Below, in pieces: positions 52,401-59,929 of a stretch of 64,000 bases of DNA. This stretch comes from Bacteroidales bacterium. Lineage in GTDB: Bacteria; Bacteroidota; Bacteroidia; Bacteroidales; F082. The position numbers and the translations under genes are program-made. Numbering within the stretch: the stretch's first letter is position 1; every line of letters starts with the position of its first letter. The DNA lies in assembly GCA_017645275.1 (NCBI GenBank), contig JAGCPH010000047.1, forward strand, positions 1 to 64,000. Reading direction: 5' to 3'. The notes below the pieces were generated by a model, which saw nothing but the letters and a program-made list of their open reading frames with translations, had not been told where the DNA came from and searched no databases.

Positions 52401-52818
52401 GGTGAATTATTGGTCAGGACATAAAGATTGGGAATTTTTCGAACAAGAGTTGTCGGTTGGCTATCATAAAATTGAATGGCAGTATGTAACTGATAATTAT
52501 GGTCATAATGATAACAGCATGTGCTGGGTTGATGATATCACCTTCCCGGGCGGCACTCTCATTTGGGACGATGTCAACGAGATTGCTTCAGCCGAAATCG
52601 TGTCGGTCTATCCAAACCCTGCAAACGATGTCATTCGTCTGAATGGCGCTGATATTCAATATGTTGAGATCTACAATGCTCTTGGCGCAAAAGTCCTTGA
52701 AAAATATGTAACCGACTCAGAATCAATACATATTGCTGACTTCGCAAACGGAGTGTATTTCGTCAGAGCATTCGACGACAACGGAAATATTTCGACAACT
52801 AAATTTATCAAGAGATAA
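49435..52818 (+). CDS. Gingipain-family (C25) cysteine protease with T9SS sorting domain
   Basis: 1127 residues. Signal peptide 1-20 (LSFAQ), then a propeptide-like region to about 215. The C25 catalytic domain (about 215-590) has GGDSNVVPWR, the catalytic His in HVGHAN (His445) and the Cys nucleophile in HSHGCICGD (Cys482 or Cys484). Ig-like and CARDB-like modules follow. A cleaved-adhesin-like domain (KEDFETGDFSHFEWQ... MCWVDDITFPG) lies at about 905-1040, then a type A T9SS sorting domain (VYPNPAND ... KFIKR). Arg- or Lys-specificity cannot be read off. The gene sits inside a housekeeping run: seven bases after lysS and directly abutting holB. Confidence 0.9.
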   Translation: MKKTFLTLLFAAILSTLSFAQTVQKTYYFGTPMVSEVNGYDVIRFADMYNNGVVGEAALPYQTVSLLLPQNTDAQSIAVEYHDFVELEGTYNILPQQAPRTLSSTEPLVFEKNEDFYRSENVYPEITNSKVNTQYLNGCSFAFAQFTPVRYVPATGKVSYAKSATVTIELTASRSDRSNKLWMTPEVQARVERLAQNPEAVTAYKNRARTIGGYELLVITPEQWVPYFDEYVAFYEARGLRTHVVALETILANGQGRDDAESMRDFISQEYDNEGIIMVLLGGDSNVVPWRALYCDAGSEQDFLPADMYFVCLDGTWDDNNNGIWGEIEESDLLPELAVGRMPFNNETQFNNIMHKTLEYQANPVLGELQTVVLGAEHLGDGYYGSTDLERLIGGSSDYDYTTVGIPEEYDFAKYYETQTMPWSGAGFKNVINSNGGQYVHHVGHANTDYVAGWYENTTTDASFAQLDGVHHNYGFFHSHGCICGDFSHTCILEKMVTVSTGFVVTTGNSRYGWYVPWGDGMAAHLHREFVDAYYNDRLPYIGTAFVEMKIMTAPYVSEPWGDNGALRWNIYDLNIMGDVAVCPWLDEPFRPQISYASALTMGTTTTPVTVTKDGLPQSNFRCSIFHNGDLLAFGMTDNNGNADINFAEALNVADSLTLIVTGPNAWPQTISIIGLDANTAYVYPENNDIHGDFVFGSHISMDVDFRNAGEVTANNVTATLSSVSEYVNLTKSTVEVGTVNAGEMVSIQDAFTYDVADNILNGTYVDFLMTCTDGTNVWTRNLYFMAKAPSLKIENTSYNEVNGDMNGFVDAGETIRISATGKNKGFYVAENAIIHGSTDSQYVTFVENDVNIGNVNAGDIFNGSLDVLIADDAPDATVIHVNFEVISGAYRANKEVVMVVGTVKEDFETGDFSHFEWQQSGGYEWVITDEVAHTGTYSAQVGGNIPANQTVTLSLEIETLLGGTMSFYIKTASKNKIDGVAFYVDDDMVNYWSGHKDWEFFEQELSVGYHKIEWQYVTDNYGHNDNSMCWVDDITFPGGTLIWDDVNEIASAEIVSVYPNPANDVIRLNGADIQYVEIYNALGAKVLEKYVTDSESIHIADFANGVYFVRAFDDNGNISTTKFIKR

Positions 52819-53955
52819 ATGCTTTTTGCTGATGTCATAGGCCACGATGATCTGAAAAAACGCCTCATCCAAAGCGTTCAAGAGAGTCGTGTGTCGCATG
52901 CACAGCTGTTTTTGGGTCCGGAAGGGAGCGGCAAGATGCCTCTTGCATTGGCTTATGCGCAATATATCAACTGCACAAACCGTTCAGAATCAGATAGTTG
53001 CGGCGTGTGCCCATCGTGCAAGAAGTTCATGTCGCTCACCCATCCCGACCTGCATTTCGTGTTCCCGACAGCCACCAACAAGGAGGTGAAACAGAATCCT
53101 GAGTCAGACCTGTTTATCACAGAATGGCGTGAGTATCTCGCTGATTGTCAAGGATATACCGATTTGTCGGACTGGTTCAACAAACTCGACATCGAGAACA
53201 AACAAGGCATCATCAACGTGCGCGACGCCGCCACTATCATGCGAAAACTCAGCTTCAAGGCTTATGAGGCAGAGTATAAAATCGCAATAATTTGGATGGC
53301 TGAAAAGCTTAACACGCAGAGTGCCAACAAGTTACTGAAGCTTATCGAGGAACCGCCAGAGAAAACACTGTTTATCCTCATCGCGGAGCACCAGGAGGAA
53401 CTGCTCACCACCATACGCTCACGTTGCCAGATGGTGAAGGTGCCGAAACTGAGTCTCCAGGAGACGCAAAACGCTCTGATTCAACAGTTTGGCTGCACCG
53501 AAGAAGAGGCTTACGACGCCGCGGCACTGTCGGACGGCAACTGGATCATGGCACGGCACTACGCCCAAGACCATGACGACGAGAAGCTTTACGCCAACAC
53601 CTTCCAAAAATGGATGCGTTACTGCTTCAAAGGCGCACTGCCCGAGCTTATCGACTTCGTGGCAAACGACATAAAACCGCTCGGTCGCGAGAAACAAAAA
53701 GAGTTTCTCGAATATGGACTGAATATCTTCCATAACTCATTGTTATTCAATAACAATATGCAAGACGACGTGATGCTCCCTACCGACGAGAAGAACTTCA
53801 CCAAGAACTTCGCGCCTTTTGTCCATGCCAGAAATGTGGCTCAGATTTGCGAGTTGTTCGAGGAAAGCATCAACCAGATTGAGCGTAACGCCAATGCGTC
53901 TATCGTATTCATGGACGATAGCTGCAAGATGTCTAAACTATTGAGGATCAAGTGA
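52819..53955 (+). CDS. holB: DNA polymerase III delta' subunit
   Basis: 378 residues. AAA+ clamp-loader subunit: GPEGSGKMPLALAY P-loop region at 33-46, a zinc module of four Cys (C55, C64, C67, C70) in CTNRSESDSCGVCPSC, and the TLFILIAEHQEELLTTIRSRCQ sensor/SRC segment. The start codon follows the protease stop with no gap. The stop overlaps lnt by four bases. Confidence 0.9.
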   Translation: MLFADVIGHDDLKKRLIQSVQESRVSHAQLFLGPEGSGKMPLALAYAQYINCTNRSESDSCGVCPSCKKFMSLTHPDLHFVFPTATNKEVKQNPESDLFITEWREYLADCQGYTDLSDWFNKLDIENKQGIINVRDAATIMRKLSFKAYEAEYKIAIIWMAEKLNTQSANKLLKLIEEPPEKTLFILIAEHQEELLTTIRSRCQMVKVPKLSLQETQNALIQQFGCTEEEAYDAAALSDGNWIMARHYAQDHDDEKLYANTFQKWMRYCFKGALPELIDFVANDIKPLGREKQKEFLEYGLNIFHNSLLFNNNMQDDVMLPTDEKNFTKNFAPFVHARNVAQICELFEESINQIERNANASIVFMDDSCKMSKLLRIK

Positions 53956-55532
53956 TGAAAACGATTACGAAAGTGGGTCTGGCTGTGCTCAGCGGTCTTC
54001 TGATAGCCGCCGCATGGCCTGTGAGAGGTCTTGCCCCACTCGCTTTCGTGGCGTTTGTACCGTTGTTATATCTTCAAGATAGGATTGGCGACAACGAAAA
54101 TCCAGAAAAAGGCAGTGTTTTCTGGCTTTCTTTCATCGCATTCCTGATCTGGAACGGCCTCACGACATGGTGGGTGTGGAAAACCACTGCCGTCGGCACC
54201 ATCGGCATGATAGTGCTCAACAGCCTCTTCATGACCACGGTGTTCTGGGCTTATCATTTCGTAAAGACACATCTCTACGACAACAAAAAAGGCTATTACA
54301 TATTGATAATCTTTGTGTTAGCCTTCGAATACCTGCATCTGCACTGGCAACTCAACTGGCCCTGGCTAAACCTTGGCAACGTGTTCTCGCACTACCACAC
54401 CTGGGTGCAATGGTACTCAATCACTGGTATCGCCGGCGGCACATTATGGGTATTAGCTGCTAATATATTATGTTATAAATTATTAAAAAATTATAACAAA
54501 AAATATGTCATTTCTCTTATTTATCTCCTATTTATCCCCCTGATAATCAGTAAAATACAATACTTTTCATATTCCGACCAAGGCGACGACGTAGAAATCA
54601 TCGTCGTTCAACCTAACCTCGACCCTTACACTGAAGAGTTTACCCTCAACGCTCGCCAGATCATGGAGCGCAACCTCTCCGTAGCGGAGCCTCTGGTGAC
54701 TGAAAATACCCGTTTCGTGGTGAGTCCGGAGTCGGCGATACAAGAGGATGTCTGGCTTGAGAGAATGGATAAATATTACTCAATCAGAGAGTTACGTAAT
54801 TTTATAGGTCGCCACCCTCAGACATGTTACGTCATAGGCATCAGCACATTGGGTGAGGTGCCCGAAGGCGCTGAAAGCGACTTCGCGGCACGAAAATTTA
54901 TTAACGTCGATAAGTATTTCTATGCTTATAACACAGCAACACTCATCACCAAAGACTCGATACAGCTGTATCACAAATCCCGTCTGACACCTGGTGCAGA
55001 GGCTATGCCATCGTGGTGGTTCTTGAGGATGCTCAAAGATAAGGCGCTCGACCTTGGCGGCACGGTAGGGACACTCAAAAAAGATACCGTAGCACGCACC
55101 TTATCATTTGATAATCATAAAGTTGGCACCTTGATATGCTACGAGTCAGCATTTGGCGAATACGTCACCGAGTTTGTGAAAAACGGTGCCGACATGCTGT
55201 TTGTCATCACCAACGACGGATGGTGGGGCAACTCGCCAGGCCACCGTCAGCATCTCGAGTTCTCGAAACTTAGAGCCATCGAGACACGTCGTAGCGTGGC
55301 ACGCTCAGCTAACACTGGCATCTCGGGCTTTATCAACCAGCGTGGCGACATAATCCAACAAAGCAAATATTGGGAACAGACGGCTTTGCGTAACACGCTG
55401 AAAGCCAACGATAAACTGACATTTTATGTCCGCTACGGCGACTATATATATAAAAGCGCGGTCTTCCTGACGGCACTGCTCGTCGCAATGACTATTGTTA
55501 AACTAATCCTTGGAAAACAATGGAAACACTAA
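53952..55532 (+). CDS. lnt: Apolipoprotein N-acyltransferase
   Basis: 526 residues. About six N-terminal membrane segments are followed by a nitrilase-type domain (from about 210) and one C-terminal helix. The Glu-Lys-Cys triad is visible: Glu in SPESAIQE, Lys in YHKSRLTPGAE and Cys in LICYESAFGEYV. It adds the third acyl chain to lipoproteins at the inner membrane. Coupled to holB upstream and overlapping dus downstream by 13 bases. Confidence 0.95.
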   Translation: MMKTITKVGLAVLSGLLIAAAWPVRGLAPLAFVAFVPLLYLQDRIGDNENPEKGSVFWLSFIAFLIWNGLTTWWVWKTTAVGTIGMIVLNSLFMTTVFWAYHFVKTHLYDNKKGYYILIIFVLAFEYLHLHWQLNWPWLNLGNVFSHYHTWVQWYSITGIAGGTLWVLAANILCYKLLKNYNKKYVISLIYLLFIPLIISKIQYFSYSDQGDDVEIIVVQPNLDPYTEEFTLNARQIMERNLSVAEPLVTENTRFVVSPESAIQEDVWLERMDKYYSIRELRNFIGRHPQTCYVIGISTLGEVPEGAESDFAARKFINVDKYFYAYNTATLITKDSIQLYHKSRLTPGAEAMPSWWFLRMLKDKALDLGGTVGTLKKDTVARTLSFDNHKVGTLICYESAFGEYVTEFVKNGADMLFVITNDGWWGNSPGHRQHLEFSKLRAIETRRSVARSANTGISGFINQRGDIIQQSKYWEQTALRNTLKANDKLTFYVRYGDYIYKSAVFLTALLVAMTIVKLILGKQWKH

Positions 55533-56497
55533 GTCTTGCGCCGTTTCAAGGGATAACCGATGTGGTCTACCGCAATGTTTTTAAGAAACATTTTGCCGGT
55601 ATTGGCAAGTTTTATACCCCGTTTTTCACCGGAATCCAAAAAGATAACTCTAAAAGTCTTCGAGGGGAAGAGATAAGCCCCGATTTCAACGACGTTAAGA
55701 CCGTCGTACCACAGATTCTGAGTAACACAGCCGAGGAGATTATAAGATTTGCAAATCAGTGTAAATCAATGGGATATACCGAGTTTAACCTCAATATGGG
55801 GTGTCCTTTTCCGCGTGTCGCCAACAAAACCCGTGGTTGTGGTCTCATGGCCGACCCCGACCGCACAATCAAGATGCTGAACGATGTCTTCGAACAGATT
55901 GACGGCATAAAATTCAGTATCAAATGCCGCCTCGGATACTACAACGATGAAGAAATTTATGCCTTTGTCGACACTTTTAACACATTGTATTTCAGTGAGA
56001 TAATAATACATCCGCGCATCGGCAAACAGATGTACACCGGCGAGGCGTCAATCGACAAATTCAAAGCTTTAATCCAATTGATTAACAAGCCATTGGTGTA
56101 TAACGGCGATATTTTCACTGTATCCAACTATATTCATGTTCAGAATGCCTGTAAAGATGCGATTCATCGCATTTCCTTGCCATCATCGCCAACAATAATG
56201 CTCGGTCGCGGTCTACTCACCAACCCGTTCCTTGCCGAACAGATTCAACATATTGAAAATCAAAAAGATAAAAAGCATCGTCTGCATGATTTTGTGGTCG
56301 ATTTGTATGTGGAGCGACTTCGGCATGCTGGCGGAAGCCCGAAAATCATCGGCAGCATGAAGGAACTGTGGAAATATATGATGAATATCTTCGACGACCC
56401 GCAGAATGTGTGGCGTAAAGTCAAGAAAGTCAATCATTTGGATGAATACGAAACAGCAGTGGAAACAATTTTTAATGATTATAATTTAATGCCATGA
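55520..56497 (+). CDS. dus: tRNA-dihydrouridine synthase family protein
   Basis: 325 residues, FMN-binding TIM barrel. LAPFQGITD at 6-14, NLNMGCPFPRV and the catalytic Cys in TRGCGLMADP (about 110), IHPRIGKQMYTG, and the YNGDIFT phosphate-binding region. It reduces uridine in tRNA D-loops. Which of DusA/B/C it corresponds to is not resolved. It overlaps lnt by 13 bases and the next gene by four. Confidence 0.92.
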   Translation: METLSLAPFQGITDVVYRNVFKKHFAGIGKFYTPFFTGIQKDNSKSLRGEEISPDFNDVKTVVPQILSNTAEEIIRFANQCKSMGYTEFNLNMGCPFPRVANKTRGCGLMADPDRTIKMLNDVFEQIDGIKFSIKCRLGYYNDEEIYAFVDTFNTLYFSEIIIHPRIGKQMYTGEASIDKFKALIQLINKPLVYNGDIFTVSNYIHVQNACKDAIHRISLPSSPTIMLGRGLLTNPFLAEQIQHIENQKDKKHRLHDFVVDLYVERLRHAGGSPKIIGSMKELWKYMMNIFDDPQNVWRKVKKVNHLDEYETAVETIFNDYNLMP

Positions 56498-57954
56498 AAA
56501 GAATATTTAACATTTTGATTATCAGCCTTTTGCTGGTGTCATGCGCTGTTAAACAGCCAAAATCAAACTACAATCAGAAAGAATTGGTGATACTTTCGGT
56601 TAACGACATGCATGGTAAGATAGAAAACATGCCTCGATTTGCGTTTGTGGCTGACAGTTTGCGCAACATTTATCCTGAATTGATAATCGTTAGCGCGGGC
56701 GATAACCGTACCGGAAACCCTTACAACGACAAATTCCCTGGACAACCTAATTTCCCTATGATCAACATGATGAATGAGATAGGCTTCGACGTGTCAGCCC
56801 TCGGCAATCATGAATTTGACGGCAATATCGACGGAATACGCTATTTTGTCAATACCACCAAATTCCCGGTGATTTGCGCAAACACATATTTTACAGGTTA
56901 TCCCGATTTGCAACTCCCTGATTATGTTACAGTTACAAGAAGAATTGACGGCAAGGACGTGAAAACAATCTTTCTTGGTATGATAGAGACAGAAAATGAC
57001 GGAAAGCCAAGTTCTCATGAGAAAAACATGATTAATGTCGATTTCAAACCTGCCGAATCAGTAATCGGAGACTATCTTTATCTGAAAGACAGCTGCGACG
57101 TTTTCGTTCTCCTTTCTCATTGTGGTAAGGATGAAGAGATCAAGTTCGCTAATCAGTTTCCTGAGTTTGACATGATAATTGGAGGTCATTCGCACGACCT
57201 GTACACACATCAGTTCGACGATGGCGTGCTTTACACCCAGTCAAAGTCGTATATAACCTATGCCACTGTCAGCAAAATCAGGTTTAAAGATGGGGATATC
57301 GTTTCTGTCGAAGCGCAACCGATTGATTTAAGGAAAGTTACGAAAGTGGATGATAAAATTCAAAAAGAAGTTGACGGCTATTATGCCAATCCTGATTTTC
57401 ATGTTGTTTTAGGTACGGCCAAGACTCTGTTTGACGGCTGGGATGCCCTCGGCGCTTTTATGGCTGATGCAGTGCGTTATATAACAAAAGCCGAAATCGG
57501 AATGCAGAATCCTGGCGGTGTTCGTCTCGACAGCCTGCATGGCGGCAATATTAATAAAGCGGATATTTTTGCGCTCGATCCTTTTGATAATGAATTGGTT
57601 ATAGCAAAAATGACTGGCAAACAGATTGAAGATTATCTTGATGTGGCCTCGACAGCTGATGGCGATTGCACGCACGTTTCAGGCATCACTTACACAATAG
57701 ATATGATTAAATCTGACAATGGTCAGACGAGTTTTGTCAATGCGAAAGCTTATCTTGAAAATGGTGAACCTATTGATCCTGAAGGAGTTTATACGGTCGC
57801 TTTAAACAGCTACATGGCAAAATGGGCTCAAGGCCACAGCATCAGCATCGAAGAAACAGACTTTACCGCCAATGACGGTGAGATATTATATCTGAAAGAC
57901 CATCAATCTGTTGATTATAAAGGAATTAGCCGTTATACTGTTACAAAGAAATAA
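56494..57954 (+). CDS. Lipoprotein 5'-nucleotidase / metallophosphatase (UshA-like)
   Basis: 486 residues. Lipobox LLVSC (Cys17). Calcineurin-like motifs: VNDMHGKIEN, SAGDN, GNHEFDG, LSHCGKDEEI and GGHSHDLYTH, followed by the 5'-nucleotidase C-terminal domain with NPGGVRLDSLHGG and FDNELVIAKMTG. It probably hydrolyses nucleotides in the periplasm. Translationally coupled to dus. Confidence 0.9.
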   Translation: MKRIFNILIISLLLVSCAVKQPKSNYNQKELVILSVNDMHGKIENMPRFAFVADSLRNIYPELIIVSAGDNRTGNPYNDKFPGQPNFPMINMMNEIGFDVSALGNHEFDGNIDGIRYFVNTTKFPVICANTYFTGYPDLQLPDYVTVTRRIDGKDVKTIFLGMIETENDGKPSSHEKNMINVDFKPAESVIGDYLYLKDSCDVFVLLSHCGKDEEIKFANQFPEFDMIIGGHSHDLYTHQFDDGVLYTQSKSYITYATVSKIRFKDGDIVSVEAQPIDLRKVTKVDDKIQKEVDGYYANPDFHVVLGTAKTLFDGWDALGAFMADAVRYITKAEIGMQNPGGVRLDSLHGGNINKADIFALDPFDNELVIAKMTGKQIEDYLDVASTADGDCTHVSGITYTIDMIKSDNGQTSFVNAKAYLENGEPIDPEGVYTVALNSYMAKWAQGHSISIEETDFTANDGEILYLKDHQSVDYKGISRYTVTKK

Positions 57955-57959
57955 TAAAA

Positions 57960-58946
57960 ATGAAGATTTTGCTCATTCGTTTCAGCTCAATAGGCGACAT
58001 CGTCCTCACCACGCCGGTGATACGTTGCATCAAGCGTCAGATGGACGACGACGTTGAGCTTCACATGCTTACAAGAGATAAATTTGAGAGCCTGTCGTAC
58101 AACAACCCGTATATCGACAAGACTCACGAATATGGCAACTCATTGCGTGAAGTTATCAAGGAACTGAAGAAAGAAGAATTCGACTATGTTGTTGATTTAC
58201 AAAAGAATAGCCTTTCTAGACGAGTGTGCTGGGCCTTGGGATGCGAGCATCATTCATTCCATAAGCTCGATTTTAAAAAGATGTTGCTTACGACATTCAA
58301 AATCAATAAGTTACCTGATGTGCACATCGTCGACAGATATTTTGAGGCTGTCGAGCCACTCGACGTGAAAAACGACGGTCGCGGACTGGAGTTCTACATC
58401 TCGGAGTCGAACATGATGCAGGAGCCCGACCTTCCTGAGGAGTTCCGTAACGGATTCTATGCCGTGGTCGTGGGCGGAAGCTACAATACCAAAGTCATCC
58501 CGACCGAAAAACTCGTCGAGATTATAGAAAAACTTGACGAGCCAGTGATTTTGCTCGGCGGTCCCGGCGACATGCAACGTGCCAAACAAGTAGCCGACGC
58601 AGTGGGTGAGAACGTGTGGAACCCAGTGGGAATGCTTAACCTCGAGCAGTCGGCTGCCATCATCAAGATGTCAAAGGCAGTGCTCACCAGCGACACAGGC
58701 ATGATGCATATCGCTGCGGCACTCAACAAACCGATGGTATCGGTGTGGGGCAACACTGTGCCTGAGTTCGGTATGTACCAACTGTATCCGAAAGGCTCAA
58801 TAAACAAGCTTAACATAGTGGAAATCAAAGACTTGAAGTGTCGTCCGTGCTCAAAACTCGGTTACAAAAAATGCCCGAAAGGTCATTTCAAATGCATGAA
58901 AATGATTGACACCGATAAGGTCGTCTCATTCTTGAAAAATGAATAA
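57960..58946 (+). CDS. Glycosyltransferase family 9 (heptosyltransferase-like)
   Basis: 328 residues. The N-terminus ILLIRFSSIGDIVLTTPVIR and the C-terminal SDTGMMHIAAALNKPMVSVWG are the two GT9 signatures. GT9 enzymes add ADP-heptose to lipopolysaccharide core in many bacteria; the acceptor here is unknown. It follows the nucleotidase by five bases. Confidence 0.92.
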   Translation: MKILLIRFSSIGDIVLTTPVIRCIKRQMDDDVELHMLTRDKFESLSYNNPYIDKTHEYGNSLREVIKELKKEEFDYVVDLQKNSLSRRVCWALGCEHHSFHKLDFKKMLLTTFKINKLPDVHIVDRYFEAVEPLDVKNDGRGLEFYISESNMMQEPDLPEEFRNGFYAVVVGGSYNTKVIPTEKLVEIIEKLDEPVILLGGPGDMQRAKQVADAVGENVWNPVGMLNLEQSAAIIKMSKAVLTSDTGMMHIAAALNKPMVSVWGNTVPEFGMYQLYPKGSINKLNIVEIKDLKCRPCSKLGYKKCPKGHFKCMKMIDTDKVVSFLKNE

Positions 58947-58948
58947 AT

Positions 58949-59599
58949 ATGCTATCAGTTAGGACATTCATATTCAATCCGATACAGGTTAACACCTACG
59001 TCGTCTACAATGAAAACAAGGAGTGTGTCATCATCGACGCAGGTAATTTGGAGCCTTACGAAGACCAGCAGATTCTTGATTATATTGATAAAAATGGCCT
59101 GAAGCCTTTGATGTTGCTCAACACCCACTCGCATATCGACCACGTGATGGGTAACAAGGTTCTTGCTGAAAAATATCACGTCGAGCTGGCTGCAAGTCCG
59201 GTGGAGAAGCCTTATTACGACAAAGTATGGGCTTATGCTGCGGCTTTCGGCATCAATTTTACGCAAGAACGCTGCCTCATGCCTACCAAAGACCTCAACG
59301 ACGGCGATATTATCAATATAGGCGACGACAAGCTGAAGGTGCTTTTCACCCCAGGTCACGCTCCAGGTCATGTATGTTTCTATGACGAGAACGATGGCAT
59401 CATCTTCACTGGCGACACCTTGTTTTACCGTGGAATCGGCCGCTGCGACCTTATCGGTGGCGACTATAACGCAATAGAAAAAAGCCTTCGTGAGGTGCTT
59501 TACAAGCTCCCTGACGACACAATAGCCTACTGTGGTCACGGCCCACAGACAAGAATAGGGGACGAGAAACGTAACAATCCGATGGTTTCTAGTCTTTAG
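58949..59599 (+). CDS. MBL-fold metallohydrolase (glyoxalase II-like)
   Basis: 216 residues. Zinc ligands: THSHIDH (about 57-63), HAPGH, GDTLF and CGHGPQT. The C-terminal GDEKRNNPM is usual for short glyoxalase-II-like hydrolases. The final residues SSL and the stop codon (TAG at 59597-59599) fall within a heptamer repeat, so the gene end is repeat-derived. Last gene of the lysS run. Confidence 0.9.
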   Translation: MLSVRTFIFNPIQVNTYVVYNENKECVIIDAGNLEPYEDQQILDYIDKNGLKPLMLLNTHSHIDHVMGNKVLAEKYHVELAASPVEKPYYDKVWAYAAAFGINFTQERCLMPTKDLNDGDIINIGDDKLKVLFTPGHAPGHVCFYDENDGIIFTGDTLFYRGIGRCDLIGGDYNAIEKSLREVLYKLPDDTIAYCGHGPQTRIGDEKRNNPMVSSL

Positions 59600-59680
59600 T
59601 CTTTAGTTCTTAGTCTTTAGTCCTTAATCTTTAGGAATCACTATTATAACTAAAGACTAACGACTAAAGACTAGCGACTA
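59591..59680. repeat. heptamer inverted repeat (family A, copy 7)
   Basis: The left arm is six 7-base units (AGTCTTT, AGTCTTT, AGTTCTT, AGTCTTT, AGTCCTT, AATCTTT). The right arm is the matching ACTAAAG, ACTAACG, ACTAAAG, ACTAGCG. It contains the MBL gene stop codon. Confidence 0.85.
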
Positions 59681-59710
59681 AAAAAGCACCGAAATTTTCG
59701 GTGCTTTTTT
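59681..59710. terminator. Bidirectional rho-independent terminator
   Basis: AAAAAGCACCGAAA pairs with TTTTCGGTGCTTTTTT, with T tracts on both strands. It serves the lysS run (plus) and the tRNA-Glu gene (minus). Confidence 0.85.
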
Positions 59711-59711
59711 G

Positions 59712-59783
59712 TATCGGGTAAGGGAATCGAACCCTTATTTCGACAGTGAGAGTGTCGTTACCTAACCGTTAGTAGAACCCGAC
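59712..59783 (-). tRNA. tRNA-Glu (anticodon CUC)
   Basis: A full cloverleaf on the minus strand. Acceptor stem GTCGGGT / ACCCGAT, D-stem TAC / GTA, anticodon stem CGACA / TGTCG with loop CTCTCAC (anticodon CTC at positions 34-36), and T-arm AAGGG-TTCGATT-CCCTT. The 3' CCA is not encoded. U33 and A37 are as expected. A -7 element (TATTTTTGC, minus strand) lies at 59796-59804. Confidence 0.93.
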
Positions 59784-59795
59784 CTCAATTGCGCT

Positions 59796-59804
59796 GCAAA
59801 AATA
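59796..59804 (-). promoter_or_regulatory. -7 promoter element of tRNA-Glu
   Basis: TATTTTTGC on the minus strand, 12 bases upstream of the mature tRNA 5' end. Confidence 0.6.
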
Positions 59805-59844
59805 CAACATTTTTTTATACGTCCAACAAATATTTTAAAAAATA

Positions 59845-59929
59845 TTTAGTCGTTAGTCGCTAGTCGCTAGTCTTTAGTATTGATATAATTACTAACGACT
59901 AGCGACTAAAGACTAAAGACTAACGACTT
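59845..59929. repeat. heptamer inverted repeat (family A, copy 8)
   Basis: Left arm TAGTCGT, TAGTCGC, TAGTCGC, TAGTCTT. Right arm ACTAACG, ACTAGCG, ACTAAAG, ACTAAAG, ACTAACG. It contains the stop codon of the PPAD-like gene (TAG on the minus strand, 59920-59922). Confidence 0.85.

Noticed and set aside
58955..59539. Minus-strand ORF of 194 codons opposite the MBL gene
   Set aside because: Antisense shadow; the MBL zinc motifs are on the plus strand.
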